Of a stretch of 33,095 bases of DNA, positions 25,027-32,931 are shown piece by piece. Location of the stretch: positions 1 through 33,095 of the forward strand of contig JAPUKG010000327.1 in the NCBI GenBank assembly GCA_027295775.1, written 5' to 3'. A program made the position numbers and the translations under genes. The DNA comes from Pseudomonadota bacterium. Its GTDB lineage: Bacteria; Myxococcota_A; UBA9160; UBA4427. How positions within the stretch are numbered: the first letter of the stretch is position 1; every line of letters starts with the position of its first letter. The notes beneath the pieces were generated by a model. That model did not search any database and was not told the DNA's origin. It saw only the letters and a program-made list of their open reading frames with translations.

Positions 25027-25997
25027 GCTTTCCCGCCACCCGGATGCGGCGGCTGCGCCGCACCGCGACCCTCCGGCGGATGGTGCGCGAGACGCGCCTC
25101 TCCAGGGACGACCTGATCCAGCCCCTCTTCGTCGTCGAGGGCAGTGGCGTGCGCGAGGCCGTCGCGTCCATGCCCGGCGTCTTCCGCTACTCGGTCGACC
25201 AGGTGGTGGACGAGGCCAAGCGCGTCACGGACCTGGGCGTGCCCGCCGTGATCTTGTTCGGGATCCCGGCCGCGAAGGACGGCGAGGGCAGCGGCGCGGA
25301 CGCTGCGGACGGCATCGTCCAGCGGGCGGTCGCGAGCCTCAAGCGGGACGTGCCGGAGCTGTGCGTGATCACCGACGTGTGCCTGTGCGAGTACACGGAC
25401 CACGGTCACTGCGGGATCGTCGAGGCCGAGGAGGTTGCCAACGACCCCTCGGTCGATCGCCTGGCACTCACGGCGCTCTCCCACGCCCGTGCCGGCGCCG
25501 ACGTGGTGGCGCCCTCGGACATGATGGACGGCCGGGTCGCCACCATCCGCCGGACGCTCGACGAGCACCACTTCCCCGACGTTCCGATCCTGTCCTATGC
25601 CGCCAAGGTCGCCAGTGCCTACTACGGCCCCTTCCGCGACGCGGCGGAGAGCACGCCCCGCTTCGGCGACCGGCGCGCCTATCAGATGGATCCGCCGAAC
25701 CGGCGGGAAGCGTTGCGCGAGCTCGAGCTCGATCTGGAGGAAGGCGCGGACGTCCTGATGGTGAAGCCCGCGCTCCCGTACCTCGACATCCTGGCCGCGG
25801 CGCGCGAGGCCTTCAACGTGCCGCTGGCCGCGTATCACGTGTCCGGCGAGTACGCGATGATCCACGCCGCGGCCGAGAGGGGCTGGATCGACGGCGAGCG
25901 CGCCATGGAGGAGGCGCTCGTCGCGATCAAGCGCGCCGGCGCTGACTGGATCCTGACCTACGCGGCGGCGTCGATGGCCGCGCGGCTCGGCAGCTGA
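25023..25997 (+). CDS. hemB: Delta-aminolevulinic acid dehydratase (porphobilinogen synthase)
   Basis: HemB condenses two 5-aminolevulinate molecules into porphobilinogen. The 324-residue protein has the two active-site lysines, Lys195 in [14 protein letters not shown] and Lys248 in [10 protein letters not shown]. The metal loop [14 protein letters not shown] has the three Cys of zinc-type enzymes rather than the Asp-rich magnesium form. The ATG overlaps the cobA-hemD stop and follows a strong GGGGAGAGGAGG ribosome site, so it may be translated more than upstream genes. Confidence 0.97.
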   Translation: MSFPATRMRRLRRTATLRRMVRETRLSRDDLIQPLFVVEGSGVREAVASMPGVFRYSVDQVVDEAKRVTDLGVPAVILFGIPAAKDGEGSGADAADGIVQRAVASLKRDVPELCVITDVCLCEYTDHGHCGIVEAEEVANDPSVDRLALTALSHARAGADVVAPSDMMDGRVATIRRTLDEHHFPDVPILSYAAKVASAYYGPFRDAAESTPRFGDRRAYQMDPPNRREALRELELDLEEGADVLMVKPALPYLDILAAAREAFNVPLAAYHVSGEYAMIHAAAERGWIDGERAMEEALVAIKRAGADWILTYAAASMAARLGS

Positions 25998-26007
25998 GGG
26001 GACGCGC

Positions 26008-26199
26008 GTGGGCCTTCACTACAAGGTGGTCGAGCTCAGCACCGTCAGCGACGAGGAGATCGAGAAGGCGCTCAACGACTGGACGGCCGAGGGCTGGACC
26101 TTCGACTCCATGCACTTCGCCATGCGCGAGTCTTCGAAGCGCCCGAGCATGGCCTTCCTCTCCTTCACCCGCGATCTGCCGGAAGGCGAGCAGGGCTAG
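26008..26199 (+). CDS. Small DUF4177-like protein
   Basis: The 63-residue protein, starting GTG 26008, reads YKVVELSTVSDEEIEKALNDW then EGWTFDSMHFAM and closes with a beta strand (MAFLSFTRD). The Y-K-V-V ... L-N-x-x-x-x-E-G-W pattern is that of DUF4177, a small alpha/beta domain of unknown role. It has no signal peptide. It lies ten bases after hemB with GAGGGGA upstream, so it is probably the last gene of the hem operon. Its stop shares CTAG with the stop of the opposing monooxygenase gene. Confidence 0.75.
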   Translation: MGLHYKVVELSTVSDEEIEKALNDWTAEGWTFDSMHFAMRESSKRPSMAFLSFTRDLPEGEQG

Positions 26200-27152
26200 A
26201 GCGCGGGCAGGACCTCCTCGGCCAGGCGGGTGAGGGAGGCGTCTCGCTCCTCGTGGGAGGCGCCCGACACCTGGGGCCGGCAGATCAGCAGGTCCATGGC
26301 CGTCTCCTCGCAGTAGCCGCCGAGGCGGTCGATCACCTCGCTCACCGTGCCGACCACCACGCGGTCCCGGACATCTGCGGCGGCCGCGCGGGCCAGGGCT
26401 TTGGGCACGCGGCCGCGCATCATGGCGCGGCCCTCGGCCTCGAGGGCGCCCTCCACCCGGGCGGCCTCGCCGGCGTGCTCGGCCACGTGCACGATGCGCA
26501 TCACCGGCACCACCAGCGAGTCGGGGTCGACGCCGTCGGGCAGGTTCTCGCGGTGCAGGCGCAGGTTCTCGACGATCTGCACGGCGGGCTCCACGGGCGA
26601 TGCCAGGTAGGGGAGCCCCCGGCGCGCGGCCTGGAGGAGTCCCTTCTTTCCGAACGCGGCGACCGCCAGCGGCGGGTGGGGCCGCTGCACGGGCGGATCG
26701 CCCGACCAGAGCTCCAGGATGCGGTCGAGCGCGGCGTCGAAGCGATCCCGCTTCGTCGCCGCGTCGATCCCAAAGGCCTCGAAGAGCGGTGCGCGGAAGC
26801 CGCGGCCGAGGCCGAGGAGCACCCGCCCGCAAGACAGCGCGTCGAGAGAGCGCACCTCCTGGGCCAGCCGGTCCGGGTCGTGGATCGGGAGCAGGAGCGA
26901 CGTGGTGCCCAGGCGCAGGCGCTCCGAGCGCGCGGCGAAGGCGGCCAGCGTCAACAGCGGCGACGCGCTGACGCCCGGTGCGAAGTGCATCTCGGGAACC
27001 CAGACCGAGTGGAGCCCCAGCGCCTCGGCGCGGTCCACCCAGAACAGCAGCTGCTGCCAATCCTCGGGCCGGCCCGCTCCGCCCAGCGAGATCCCCACCG
27101 CCAGGCCGGCGCCGTCGATGCCCCAGCGCTCTCGCTGGGTCGGCTCGCTCAC
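26196..27152 (-). CDS. Luciferase-like (LLM class) flavin-dependent oxidoreductase
   Basis: The 318-residue protein is a TIM-barrel LLM enzyme, members of which use FMN or coenzyme F420. Family blocks are VDRAEALGLHSVWVPEMHF near residue 40, LTLAAFAARSERLRLGTTSLLLPIHDPDRLAQEVRSLDALSCGRVLLGLGRG near residues 65-115, and a C-terminal GTVSEVIDRLGGYCEETAMDLLI. I see no residue that separates FMN from F420 use. GTG 27152 overlaps the ABC1-kinase stop and follows GGAAGGAG. The substrate is unknown; its linkage to a UbiB-type kinase is a weak hint of quinone or lipid metabolism. Confidence 0.9.
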   Translation of the reverse strand: MSEPTQRERWGIDGAGLAVGISLGGAGRPEDWQQLLFWVDRAEALGLHSVWVPEMHFAPGVSASPLLTLAAFAARSERLRLGTTSLLLPIHDPDRLAQEVRSLDALSCGRVLLGLGRGFRAPLFEAFGIDAATKRDRFDAALDRILELWSGDPPVQRPHPPLAVAAFGKKGLLQAARRGLPYLASPVEPAVQIVENLRLHRENLPDGVDPDSLVVPVMRIVHVAEHAGEAARVEGALEAEGRAMMRGRVPKALARAAAADVRDRVVVGTVSEVIDRLGGYCEETAMDLLICRPQVSGASHEERDASLTRLAEEVLPAL

Positions 27153-28498
27153 TCCTTCCCGGCCGGCGCGGCCCGCCGGCCCAGGGCGTACGGGAGGATG
27201 GTGTTCACCATGTCCAGCCGTGCGTCGAGGGTGCGTCCAAGCCCGGAGAGCAGGCCCACGACCCGGCCCAACAGCACCACGTGGGTGGGGATGCGCACGA
27301 TCGGGTTCTCCCGGGCGAGCCGCGGAAGCTCTTCCCCCGCCCGGCGCACCAGCCCGGGATCGACGTAGCCCTGGTTGCGCAGCCGGTTGCCCACGTCGAT
27401 CACGACCCGGGCCATCTCCTGCAGCGATTGCGTCGTTCCGTCCCGGGTCTCGAAGCCGAGATCCACCAGCGCCCGCGCCATGGCTTCCGGCTTCCCGGTC
27501 AGGAGCGCCGCTGCGAAGCTCACGATGCCCTGGCGGAACTCTGGCGGCAGGTCCTTGGTGAGACCGAAGTCGACAAACACCAGGCGCGGCGGTGCGTCGC
27601 CCCGGGGCTGGACCAGCAGGTTTCCCGGGTGTGGGTCTGCGTGGAAGAGGCCGCGCACCAGGATCTGTTCGCAGTACGCCTCGACCAGGGTGCGCATCAC
27701 CTGGTCCGTGTCCACGCCGGCTTCCCGCAGCGCGTCGGTATCGCTGATCTTGATGCCGTCCATGAACTCCATCACCAGCACCCGGCGCGTGGTGTGCTCC
27801 CAGTGGATTCGGGGGACGACCACGTCGTCGCGATCCGCGAAGAACCCCCCTACGGTCTCCGCGTTGTGGGCCTCGCTCACGAAGTCGAGCTCGCGAGGGA
27901 CGTAGGTGCCGAGCTCGTGCACCAGGGGCATCAGATCGAAGTCCCGCTCGATCCAGCCCACCGCCCGGAACAGCGCCTTCAGGTTGGCCAGGTCCGAGTG
28001 TACGAGTGCCGCGATCTCCGGGTACTGCACCTTGACCGCGACGCGCTCCCCCCCCTTCAGCCGGGCCTCGTGAACCTGGGCCAGGGACGCCGAGGCGATC
28101 GGCGCCTCGGCGAAGGAGTCGAATACGGCGTCCAGTGGGCAGTCGAGCTCGCTCTCCACGATCCCGCGCACCACGGGAAAGGAGCGCGGCGGCACGCGGT
28201 CCTGGAGCTTGGAGAGGACGCCTACGTACTCCGGCGGCAGCACGTCGGCGCGCGAGCCCAGGAACTGGCAGCCCTTGAGAATCAGGCCGCGCAGCTCGAT
28301 CGCGGTGTCGTAGATCGACTCCGCGGATTGGCGGTTGAAGCGCGACCAGCGCCGCTTCATGTCCCGCGGTCCCAGGCGCCGCTCGATGAACTGGTGGGTC
28401 TTGATCCCCAGGTACACCCGCCCGAAGGTCGTGCCTACGCGTCGCGCGCGATAGATCCGCTCGCCGACCGAGAGACGCGTGCGCGGTGTCGGCCTCAC
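27149..28498 (-). CDS. ABC1/UbiB-family atypical kinase
   Basis: UbiB/Coq8 family proteins are membrane-linked atypical ATPases that support quinone synthesis or lipid handling. The 449-residue protein has the Ala-rich loop PIASASLAQVHEA, Lys in VAVKVQYPE, catalytic FHADPHPGNLL and DFG in VFVDFGLTKDL. The normally invariant K-x-G-Q motif is KGCQ (in ILKGCQFLGSRADVLPPEY): the Gly is shifted and Cys stands in its place. No clear C-terminal transmembrane pair is visible beyond hydrophobic stretches near 400-440. GTG 28498 lies two bases after the upstream stop, so it is in a leftward operon with the membrane protein and the LLM gene. Confidence 0.92.
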   Translation of the reverse strand: MRPTPRTRLSVGERIYRARRVGTTFGRVYLGIKTHQFIERRLGPRDMKRRWSRFNRQSAESIYDTAIELRGLILKGCQFLGSRADVLPPEYVGVLSKLQDRVPPRSFPVVRGIVESELDCPLDAVFDSFAEAPIASASLAQVHEARLKGGERVAVKVQYPEIAALVHSDLANLKALFRAVGWIERDFDLMPLVHELGTYVPRELDFVSEAHNAETVGGFFADRDDVVVPRIHWEHTTRRVLVMEFMDGIKISDTDALREAGVDTDQVMRTLVEAYCEQILVRGLFHADPHPGNLLVQPRGDAPPRLVFVDFGLTKDLPPEFRQGIVSFAAALLTGKPEAMARALVDLGFETRDGTTQSLQEMARVVIDVGNRLRNQGYVDPGLVRRAGEELPRLARENPIVRIPTHVVLLGRVVGLLSGLGRTLDARLDMVNTILPYALGRRAAPAGKE

Positions 28499-28500
28499 GC

Positions 28501-29766
28501 CTACCAGAGCTCCGGACGGGTCCCCGGACAGGACCAGGCCTCGTCGTCCTCGTCCTCGTACTCGTAGTCGTCCTCATACTCCTCGTCGGGCACCCACGGC
28601 GGGTTGTAGGCACACTGAATCCACTCCGTAGAGACGAACTCGAGGACGTAGCTGCTGCCGAGGTTCTGGTAGGAGAACTCGATGGGTTCGATCCAGCCCG
28701 AGTCGTACAGGATGTCGAAGCCGATGCGCGGACGCGGGATGGCGTCGATGTACCGGGCCTCGACCAGGATGTCCAGAGTCTCGGGGTACTCTTCCCGCTC
28801 CTCGTAGTGGACGGCAAGGGCGTCGATCACCTGCTGGGCGCGGAAGAAGCGGGTCGCGGTGTAGTCGCCCGTCGCCATGGAACGCCCCACGAAGAGCGGT
28901 AGGAAGACCAGCGCAGCGCCGAGCGCCAGCGCGACCGAGCGCTGACGAAGCCGCTCCTCCCGCGAGGCGCCCCGTGCGATCGCGGCGAGTCCGAGGAGCA
29001 GCGCGCCGATCGGGAGCAGCGCGACGCGCAGCCCGGGGGAGGCCGGTCCGAAGCGCGACTCCAGCCACGCGTAGGGAACCGCCAGGCCGACTGCGAAGAG
29101 CAGGATCGCCAGGCCGGGGCGAGCGCCCCATTGGCTCGCGCCCAGCGCGGCCAGCGCCATCCCGAGCAGAAACCCCACCACGGCGTAGGCGCCAATCTCG
29201 AGCCCGAAGACGGAAACCGCCGGCCAGGGCGAGAAGTTGAAGGCCAGACTCTCGTCGGTGCCGGTGACGTTGCGCAGCAGAGCGGCCACCGCGAACAGGA
29301 TGGGCACATAGAGCACGAGCTTCCAGATCCAGTGCCGGCGCAGCCAGCTCGTGACGAGCAAGGGAGACGCGGCCGCCGCGCCGATCAGGAGTGCGGTGCA
29401 CACCATGGTCAGCGAGCCTCGCCAATAGAAGAAGTTCCAGGGCAGCCGGGCCTGGAAGCCGTAGAAGTTGAACAGGAGAACCGCCACGACGCACGAGAAG
29501 GCGAGCATCCGCGCGATCGCCGAGCGGGTGCAGGCGAACACGATCCCGGTGAGCGCGAGGGCGGGCAGCGCCAGGACGAAGGTGCCGAGCGCGATGTTCT
29601 CCTCCAACGCCTCGGCGCCCTCCCAGTAGAGCAGGAACTGATTCGGGTGCCACCACGCCGGTGCCAGGCGGCCGGCGTCGTAACCCAGGCCGTGGTGGAT
29701 CAGCGCCGCGTAGGCCAGGGCCCCGAGGACCGCACCCCAGCCCAGCAAGCGTCTGCCGGTATTCAT
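28501..29766 (-). CDS. Polytopic membrane protein with C-terminal pseudopilin-like domain and acidic tail
   Basis: I do not recognise the full protein. Its first 290 of 421 residues hold about eight membrane helices. From about residue 300 it changes to a soluble region: RFFRAQQVIDALAVHYEERE then EYPETLDILVEARYIDAIPRP, FDILYDSGW and SSYVLEFVSTEW. That order resembles the globular part of type II secretion pseudopilins (GspG-like: A-h-x-x-Y-x-x-x-x-x-x-Y-P-x-x-L-x-x-L-h-x-x-x-h-x-x-x-P, then a G-x-x-Y-x-L strand). The last 27 residues are an acidic Tyr-rich run (EEYEDDYEYEDEDDE). The ATG at 29766 overlaps the upstream gene by four bases. No pilin-type leader is present. A function cannot be given. 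Confidence 0.7.
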   Translation of the reverse strand: MNTGRRLLGWGAVLGALAYAALIHHGLGYDAGRLAPAWWHPNQFLLYWEGAEALEENIALGTFVLALPALALTGIVFACTRSAIARMLAFSCVVAVLLFNFYGFQARLPWNFFYWRGSLTMVCTALLIGAAAASPLLVTSWLRRHWIWKLVLYVPILFAVAALLRNVTGTDESLAFNFSPWPAVSVFGLEIGAYAVVGFLLGMALAALGASQWGARPGLAILLFAVGLAVPYAWLESRFGPASPGLRVALLPIGALLLGLAAIARGASREERLRQRSVALALGAALVFLPLFVGRSMATGDYTATRFFRAQQVIDALAVHYEEREEYPETLDILVEARYIDAIPRPRIGFDILYDSGWIEPIEFSYQNLGSSYVLEFVSTEWIQCAYNPPWVPDEEYEDDYEYEDEDDEAWSCPGTRPELW

Positions 29767-30224
29767 CGCTTTCCCTTCTTCTCCTTCCCGCCTTCCTCGA
29801 GGTGCACCTTGGCGTGGACCCGCCTCCGCCCGGGCTTCGCCTCGCGGTCGCCGAGGCGGATCTGGGCCGAGATCTCGATGGTGCGCCCATCGAGGAGCCG
29901 CTCCGCCAGCTCGACCAGATCCACCTCTTCGAGGATGCGACCGAACTCCGCCGAGAGCCGGTCGATGAACTCGGCCCGGGCGCGATCGCTCTGCTGAGTC
30001 GCGAAGTCGACCCAGTCCTGGGGCAGAGTGTCGCCGAGCGCTTTGCGGAGCGCCTCCTCGGTGCTGAAGAAGCCCGTGAGGCCGAGGGCCATGGCGCGGC
30101 GAAGGAATTCGGGCAGGGCCGGCCCGCGGGTGATCGTGCCGTCCTCCGACGCGGAATCGTCGCCCGACACGGAATCGTCCGGATGGGGCGGCCGGGGGCC
30201 GTCGACGTGGTCGTTCCGGGCCAG
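29763..30224 (-). CDS. Hypothetical acidic-then-basic protein
   Basis: The protein has about 153 residues and I recognise no family. It has a disordered Asp/Ser-rich start (DDSVSGDDSASED), a helical core (FLRRAMALGLTGFF, AEFGRILEEVDLVELAERLL), a strand-rich end (TIEISAQIRLGD) and a Lys/Gly basic tail (GGKEKKGKR). No signal or membrane helix is seen. The start is uncertain: AAGGAGGAG is followed seven bases later by a CTG at 30224, which I take as a possible non-ATG start; GTG 30170 is the alternative, with no ribosome site. The stop overlaps the membrane protein gene (ATGA). Confidence 0.55.
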   Translation of the reverse strand: MARNDHVDGPRPPHPDDSVSGDDSASEDGTITRGPALPEFLRRAMALGLTGFFSTEEALRKALGDTLPQDWVDFATQQSDRARAEFIDRLSAEFGRILEEVDLVELAERLLDGRTIEISAQIRLGDREAKPGRRRVHAKVHLEEGGKEKKGKR

Positions 30225-30282
30225 AGTCGTTCTCCTCCTTCCCAAGAGTCCCGCGAGGCCCCAAGAGACAGGCCCCAGGGTG

Positions 30283-30288
30283 TAGACT
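30283..30288 (+). promoter_or_regulatory. Candidate -10 element TAGACT for a leaderless mRNA
   Basis: TGTAGACTCC places the -10 end six bases before the ATG at 30295. A transcript starting seven bases after the -10 would begin at the ATG itself. There is no ribosome site in between. Confidence 0.5.
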
Positions 30289-30294
30289 CCTATT

Positions 30295-30789
30295 ATGGAC
30301 CGCGGCGTGGACCAAAGCACGGACCGACTTCCGGCCTCGGGGGCACCGTCGGCGCGTCCGTCCCGAACCCTGGTCCGGGACATCATGCAGACGCAGGTCG
30401 TGCGCATCAGCTCCGAGGAGCGCCTCTCCACCGTCGAGGACATCATGACGCTCGGGGGCGTGCGGCACATGCCCGTGGTGCGCGGCGGTGAGCTGGTGGG
30501 CGTGGTGTCGGAGCGCGATCTCCTGCGCGCCTCGCTCTCGAACCTGAACGCCTTCGGCTCCGAGCAGCGGCGCGCCTTCCTCCACGCCGTCGAGATCACC
30601 CGGGTGATGTCCGAGCCGCCCATCGTGATCGGCGAGGAGGACACGGTGGAGGCGGCTGCGCGCGTGCTGGGCGAGCGCAAGATCGGCTGCCTGCCCGTGG
30701 TGGACGGCGACGGCAAGCTGGTCGGACTGGTCACCGAGACCGACGTGCTCCGCTACTTCGCCGGTCTGGAGCCCGAGCCCCAGCCCTGA
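30295..30789 (+). CDS. Tandem CBS-domain protein
   Basis: CBS pairs sense adenine nucleotides or related ligands. The 164-residue protein has CBS1 at about residues 26-82 (RDIMQTQVVRISSEERLSTVEDIM, RHMPVVRGGELVGVVSERDLL) and CBS2 at 99-157 (ITRVMSEPPIVIGEEDTVEAAARVL, GCLPVVDGDGKLVGLVTETDVL). A disordered Ser/Pro/Arg start of about 25 residues precedes them. There is no output domain, so it probably works by binding a partner. The ATG directly follows a TAGACT -10 box without a ribosome site, which suggests a leaderless message. Confidence 0.93.
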   Translation: MDRGVDQSTDRLPASGAPSARPSRTLVRDIMQTQVVRISSEERLSTVEDIMTLGGVRHMPVVRGGELVGVVSERDLLRASLSNLNAFGSEQRRAFLHAVEITRVMSEPPIVIGEEDTVEAAARVLGERKIGCLPVVDGDGKLVGLVTETDVLRYFAGLEPEPQP

Positions 30790-30826
30790 GCGCGCAGCAC
30801 GGCGTTGCCGCGGCGCGGGCGCTCTC

Positions 30827-32365
30827 CTACCCGCCCAGCTCTTTCCAGCGGCCGAGGATGTGGTGGGCGGTGCGGTCGGCGAGGGCGGCGGTGGTGATCT
30901 GGGGCGGGGCGCCCAGCGATGTGGGGAACACGCTCATGTCGGCGACGAACAGGCCCGGGACGTCGAAGCATTCGCCATAGGCGTTCACGACGCCGCGCGA
31001 CGGATCGCCGTTCATGCGGCAGGTCGATTGGGGGTGGGTGGAGGCGATGGGCATGTGGCCCTCGCGCACGCCGCGGCGGGTGATGACCGAGAGGTCGTCG
31101 CCCGGGGCGAGAATCGTGGCCTCGGGCAGGGTCGGGATCATGACCTTCCGGGCCCCGCCGGCGAAGAGCACCTCGGCGCAGTGGACGAGGCCTTCGGCGA
31201 GCTGGCGACGATCCTTTTCGGTGAGGCCGTACTCGATGCGGGGCTTTGCCAGCACGTCGCCGCTCTCGACCCGGCCCGCGCTCTCGTCGTGGAGCAGGAC
31301 GAGGAGTCCCACCATGCGGTCGAAGTGCCGCATCAGCTCGTAGTGATCGCGGCCGAAGCCCGGCAGCAGTGACGAGGTGAGGACGGGGAAGCCGCTGATC
31401 GGCATCAGCACGTACCCGGAGTGGGGATCGCGCTCCAGGTCGATGAACTCGTCCACGTAGTAGCTCTGGGGAATGCCCCGGTAGGGCTCGAAGGCGTCGT
31501 CCATGATGCCGGCCGCCATCACCGACGGATGGAGGTGGAGATTCGCGCCCAGCTGACCGGAGCTGCCGGCGAGGCCGCTCCGCAGCAGGATGTCCGGCGA
31601 CGCGACCGCACCCGCTGAGAGCACCACCACCTTCGCCTTCACCTCGATGTGGCCGCGGGCCTCTCCGTCGGGCCCGACGATGCGGGCCAGGACGCGGCGC
31701 GCCCGCCCGCCCTCCGCCTCGATCCGGTCGACCCGCGCGTTGGCGTAGATCCGGGCGCCCGCGCGATCCGCCCGCGGCACGTAGGTGACGAGCATGGACT
31801 GCTTGGCGTCGTAGCTGCAGCCGAGGATGCAGTAGCCGGCCTGGACGCAGCCCTTGCGGTTGTGCTTGGTGACGAAGCCGGAGTAGCCGAGTTTTTGGGC
31901 CCCCGCGCGCACCACCTGGTTTACGCGGTTCACCTCGTCCTCGCGGATCGGCACCACGTGGAGGTTCTTCTCCACGCGGGCGAAGGAGGGCTCGAGGGCC
32001 TCGGCGGTCAGCTCGTCGAGCCCGTGCTCCTCGCGCCACATGCGCAGGATGGGATCGGGGGCGCGGAAGCAGTAGCAGAGGTTGTGCACCGTCGAGCCGC
32101 CCACGTTGCGTCCCTGAAGGATCGTGAAGGCACCGTCGACGGTCTGGCGCATACCCGACTCCTCGAAGAGCCGCGGCAACATCTCCTCCTCGCGCTGGGT
32201 GAAGTCCACCGCCGTCCAGTAGTGGCCCTGCTCGAGCACGACCACGGAGCGCCCCGCCTCGGCCAGCTCCGCCGCCACCACCGCGCCCCCGGCGCCCGAG
32301 CCGATCACGCAGACGTCGGCGCGGAGCGTCAGGTCGCCGGCGTGGTCCTGCAGCGTGTCGATCAC
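30827..32365 (-). CDS. GMC-family FAD-dependent oxidoreductase
   Basis: GMC enzymes oxidise alcohols and sugars or sterols with FAD. The 512-residue protein has the Rossmann FAD motif VIGSGAGGAVVAAELAEAG (Gly22-x-Gly24-x-x-Gly27), the GMC signature GRNVGGSTVHN near residue 90, LSAGAVASPDILLRSGLG-type block near residue 265, and the C-terminal STHPQSTCRMNGD and DMSVFPTSLGAPPQIT, where the catalytic His pair usually sits. The latter ends in Pro-Pro-Gln rather than the usual N-P, a deviation to note. A Cys-rich stretch CVQAGYCILGCSYDAKQS lies mid-protein. GTG 32365 overlaps the Tat-exported small protein gene, typical of a dehydrogenase pair. Confidence 0.93.
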   Translation of the reverse strand: MIDTLQDHAGDLTLRADVCVIGSGAGGAVVAAELAEAGRSVVVLEQGHYWTAVDFTQREEEMLPRLFEESGMRQTVDGAFTILQGRNVGGSTVHNLCYCFRAPDPILRMWREEHGLDELTAEALEPSFARVEKNLHVVPIREDEVNRVNQVVRAGAQKLGYSGFVTKHNRKGCVQAGYCILGCSYDAKQSMLVTYVPRADRAGARIYANARVDRIEAEGGRARRVLARIVGPDGEARGHIEVKAKVVVLSAGAVASPDILLRSGLAGSSGQLGANLHLHPSVMAAGIMDDAFEPYRGIPQSYYVDEFIDLERDPHSGYVLMPISGFPVLTSSLLPGFGRDHYELMRHFDRMVGLLVLLHDESAGRVESGDVLAKPRIEYGLTEKDRRQLAEGLVHCAEVLFAGGARKVMIPTLPEATILAPGDDLSVITRRGVREGHMPIASTHPQSTCRMNGDPSRGVVNAYGECFDVPGLFVADMSVFPTSLGAPPQITTAALADRTAHHILGRWKELGG

Positions 32366-32931
32366 GGGGTCCTCCGGGCGAGGAGCGGTCCCCGGTAGCC
32401 GATCAGGGGCCAGGTCTCGTCCCGGCTGTAGTAGCCGAGGAAGGCCAGGTTGCGGAGCGCGGTGAAGGCCATGCGCCGCAGCGTGAGCGAGCTGGTCATC
32501 CACGCCCGGATCGAGGCGTCCTTCTCCGCGTCGGTCATGCGCGTGAAGCGCGAGAAGGTGAGATCGAAGACGAAGGGACCCCACTCGAAGAGCGCGAGCA
32601 CCAGGGGGAGCTGACCCGAGATCGCCGGGTCGGCGTGGCGCATGAGTTGGTCGAGGGTCTCGATGGCGCGGGTCTTGCGCACCGGGGGCGCCTCGGGCAC
32701 CCCGGTGTCCACCATGCGCTCGACGATCTGGGTGAGGATCTCGGTCTCAGACCGGGAGAAGAACCTCTCCGGGGATGCGGCGGCGAGCGTCTCGGCGGAT
32801 GCGGGCAGGGCGCGCAGACCGGCGCACCACGAGAGCGACGCCGCGAGTCCGCCGCCCAGGAACGCCCGCCGGCCGATCTGGGGCAGCCCGCTCCCGCCAC
32901 CTCTCTCGTGCCTGCGGGGCAGCTCGCTCAC
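32362..32931 (-). CDS. Tat-exported small subunit, gluconate 2-dehydrogenase subunit-3-like
   Basis: The 189-residue protein has a Tat signal: Arg21-Arg22 in IGRRAFLGGG, a hydrophobic stretch to about residue 40, and an Ala44-Ser-Ala46 cleavage site. After it, TEILTQIVERMVDTGVPEAPPV and a helical body are typical of the subunit-3 family that accompanies GMC dehydrogenases, where the folded pair may be exported together because only the small subunit carries the signal. The GMC partner downstream has no signal of its own. GTG 32931 overlaps an upstream gene that leaves the window. Confidence 0.85.
   Translation of the reverse strand: MSELPRRHERGGGSGLPQIGRRAFLGGGLAASLSWCAGLRALPASAETLAAASPERFFSRSETEILTQIVERMVDTGVPEAPPVRKTRAIETLDQLMRHADPAISGQLPLVLALFEWGPFVFDLTFSRFTRMTDAEKDASIRAWMTSSLTLRRMAFTALRNLAFLGYYSRDETWPLIGYRGPLLARRTP

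Noticed and set aside
30790-30826. GC-rich inverted stretch between the CBS and GMC genes as terminator
   Set aside because: GC-rich complementarity is present but no clean stem-loop or U-run can be defined.
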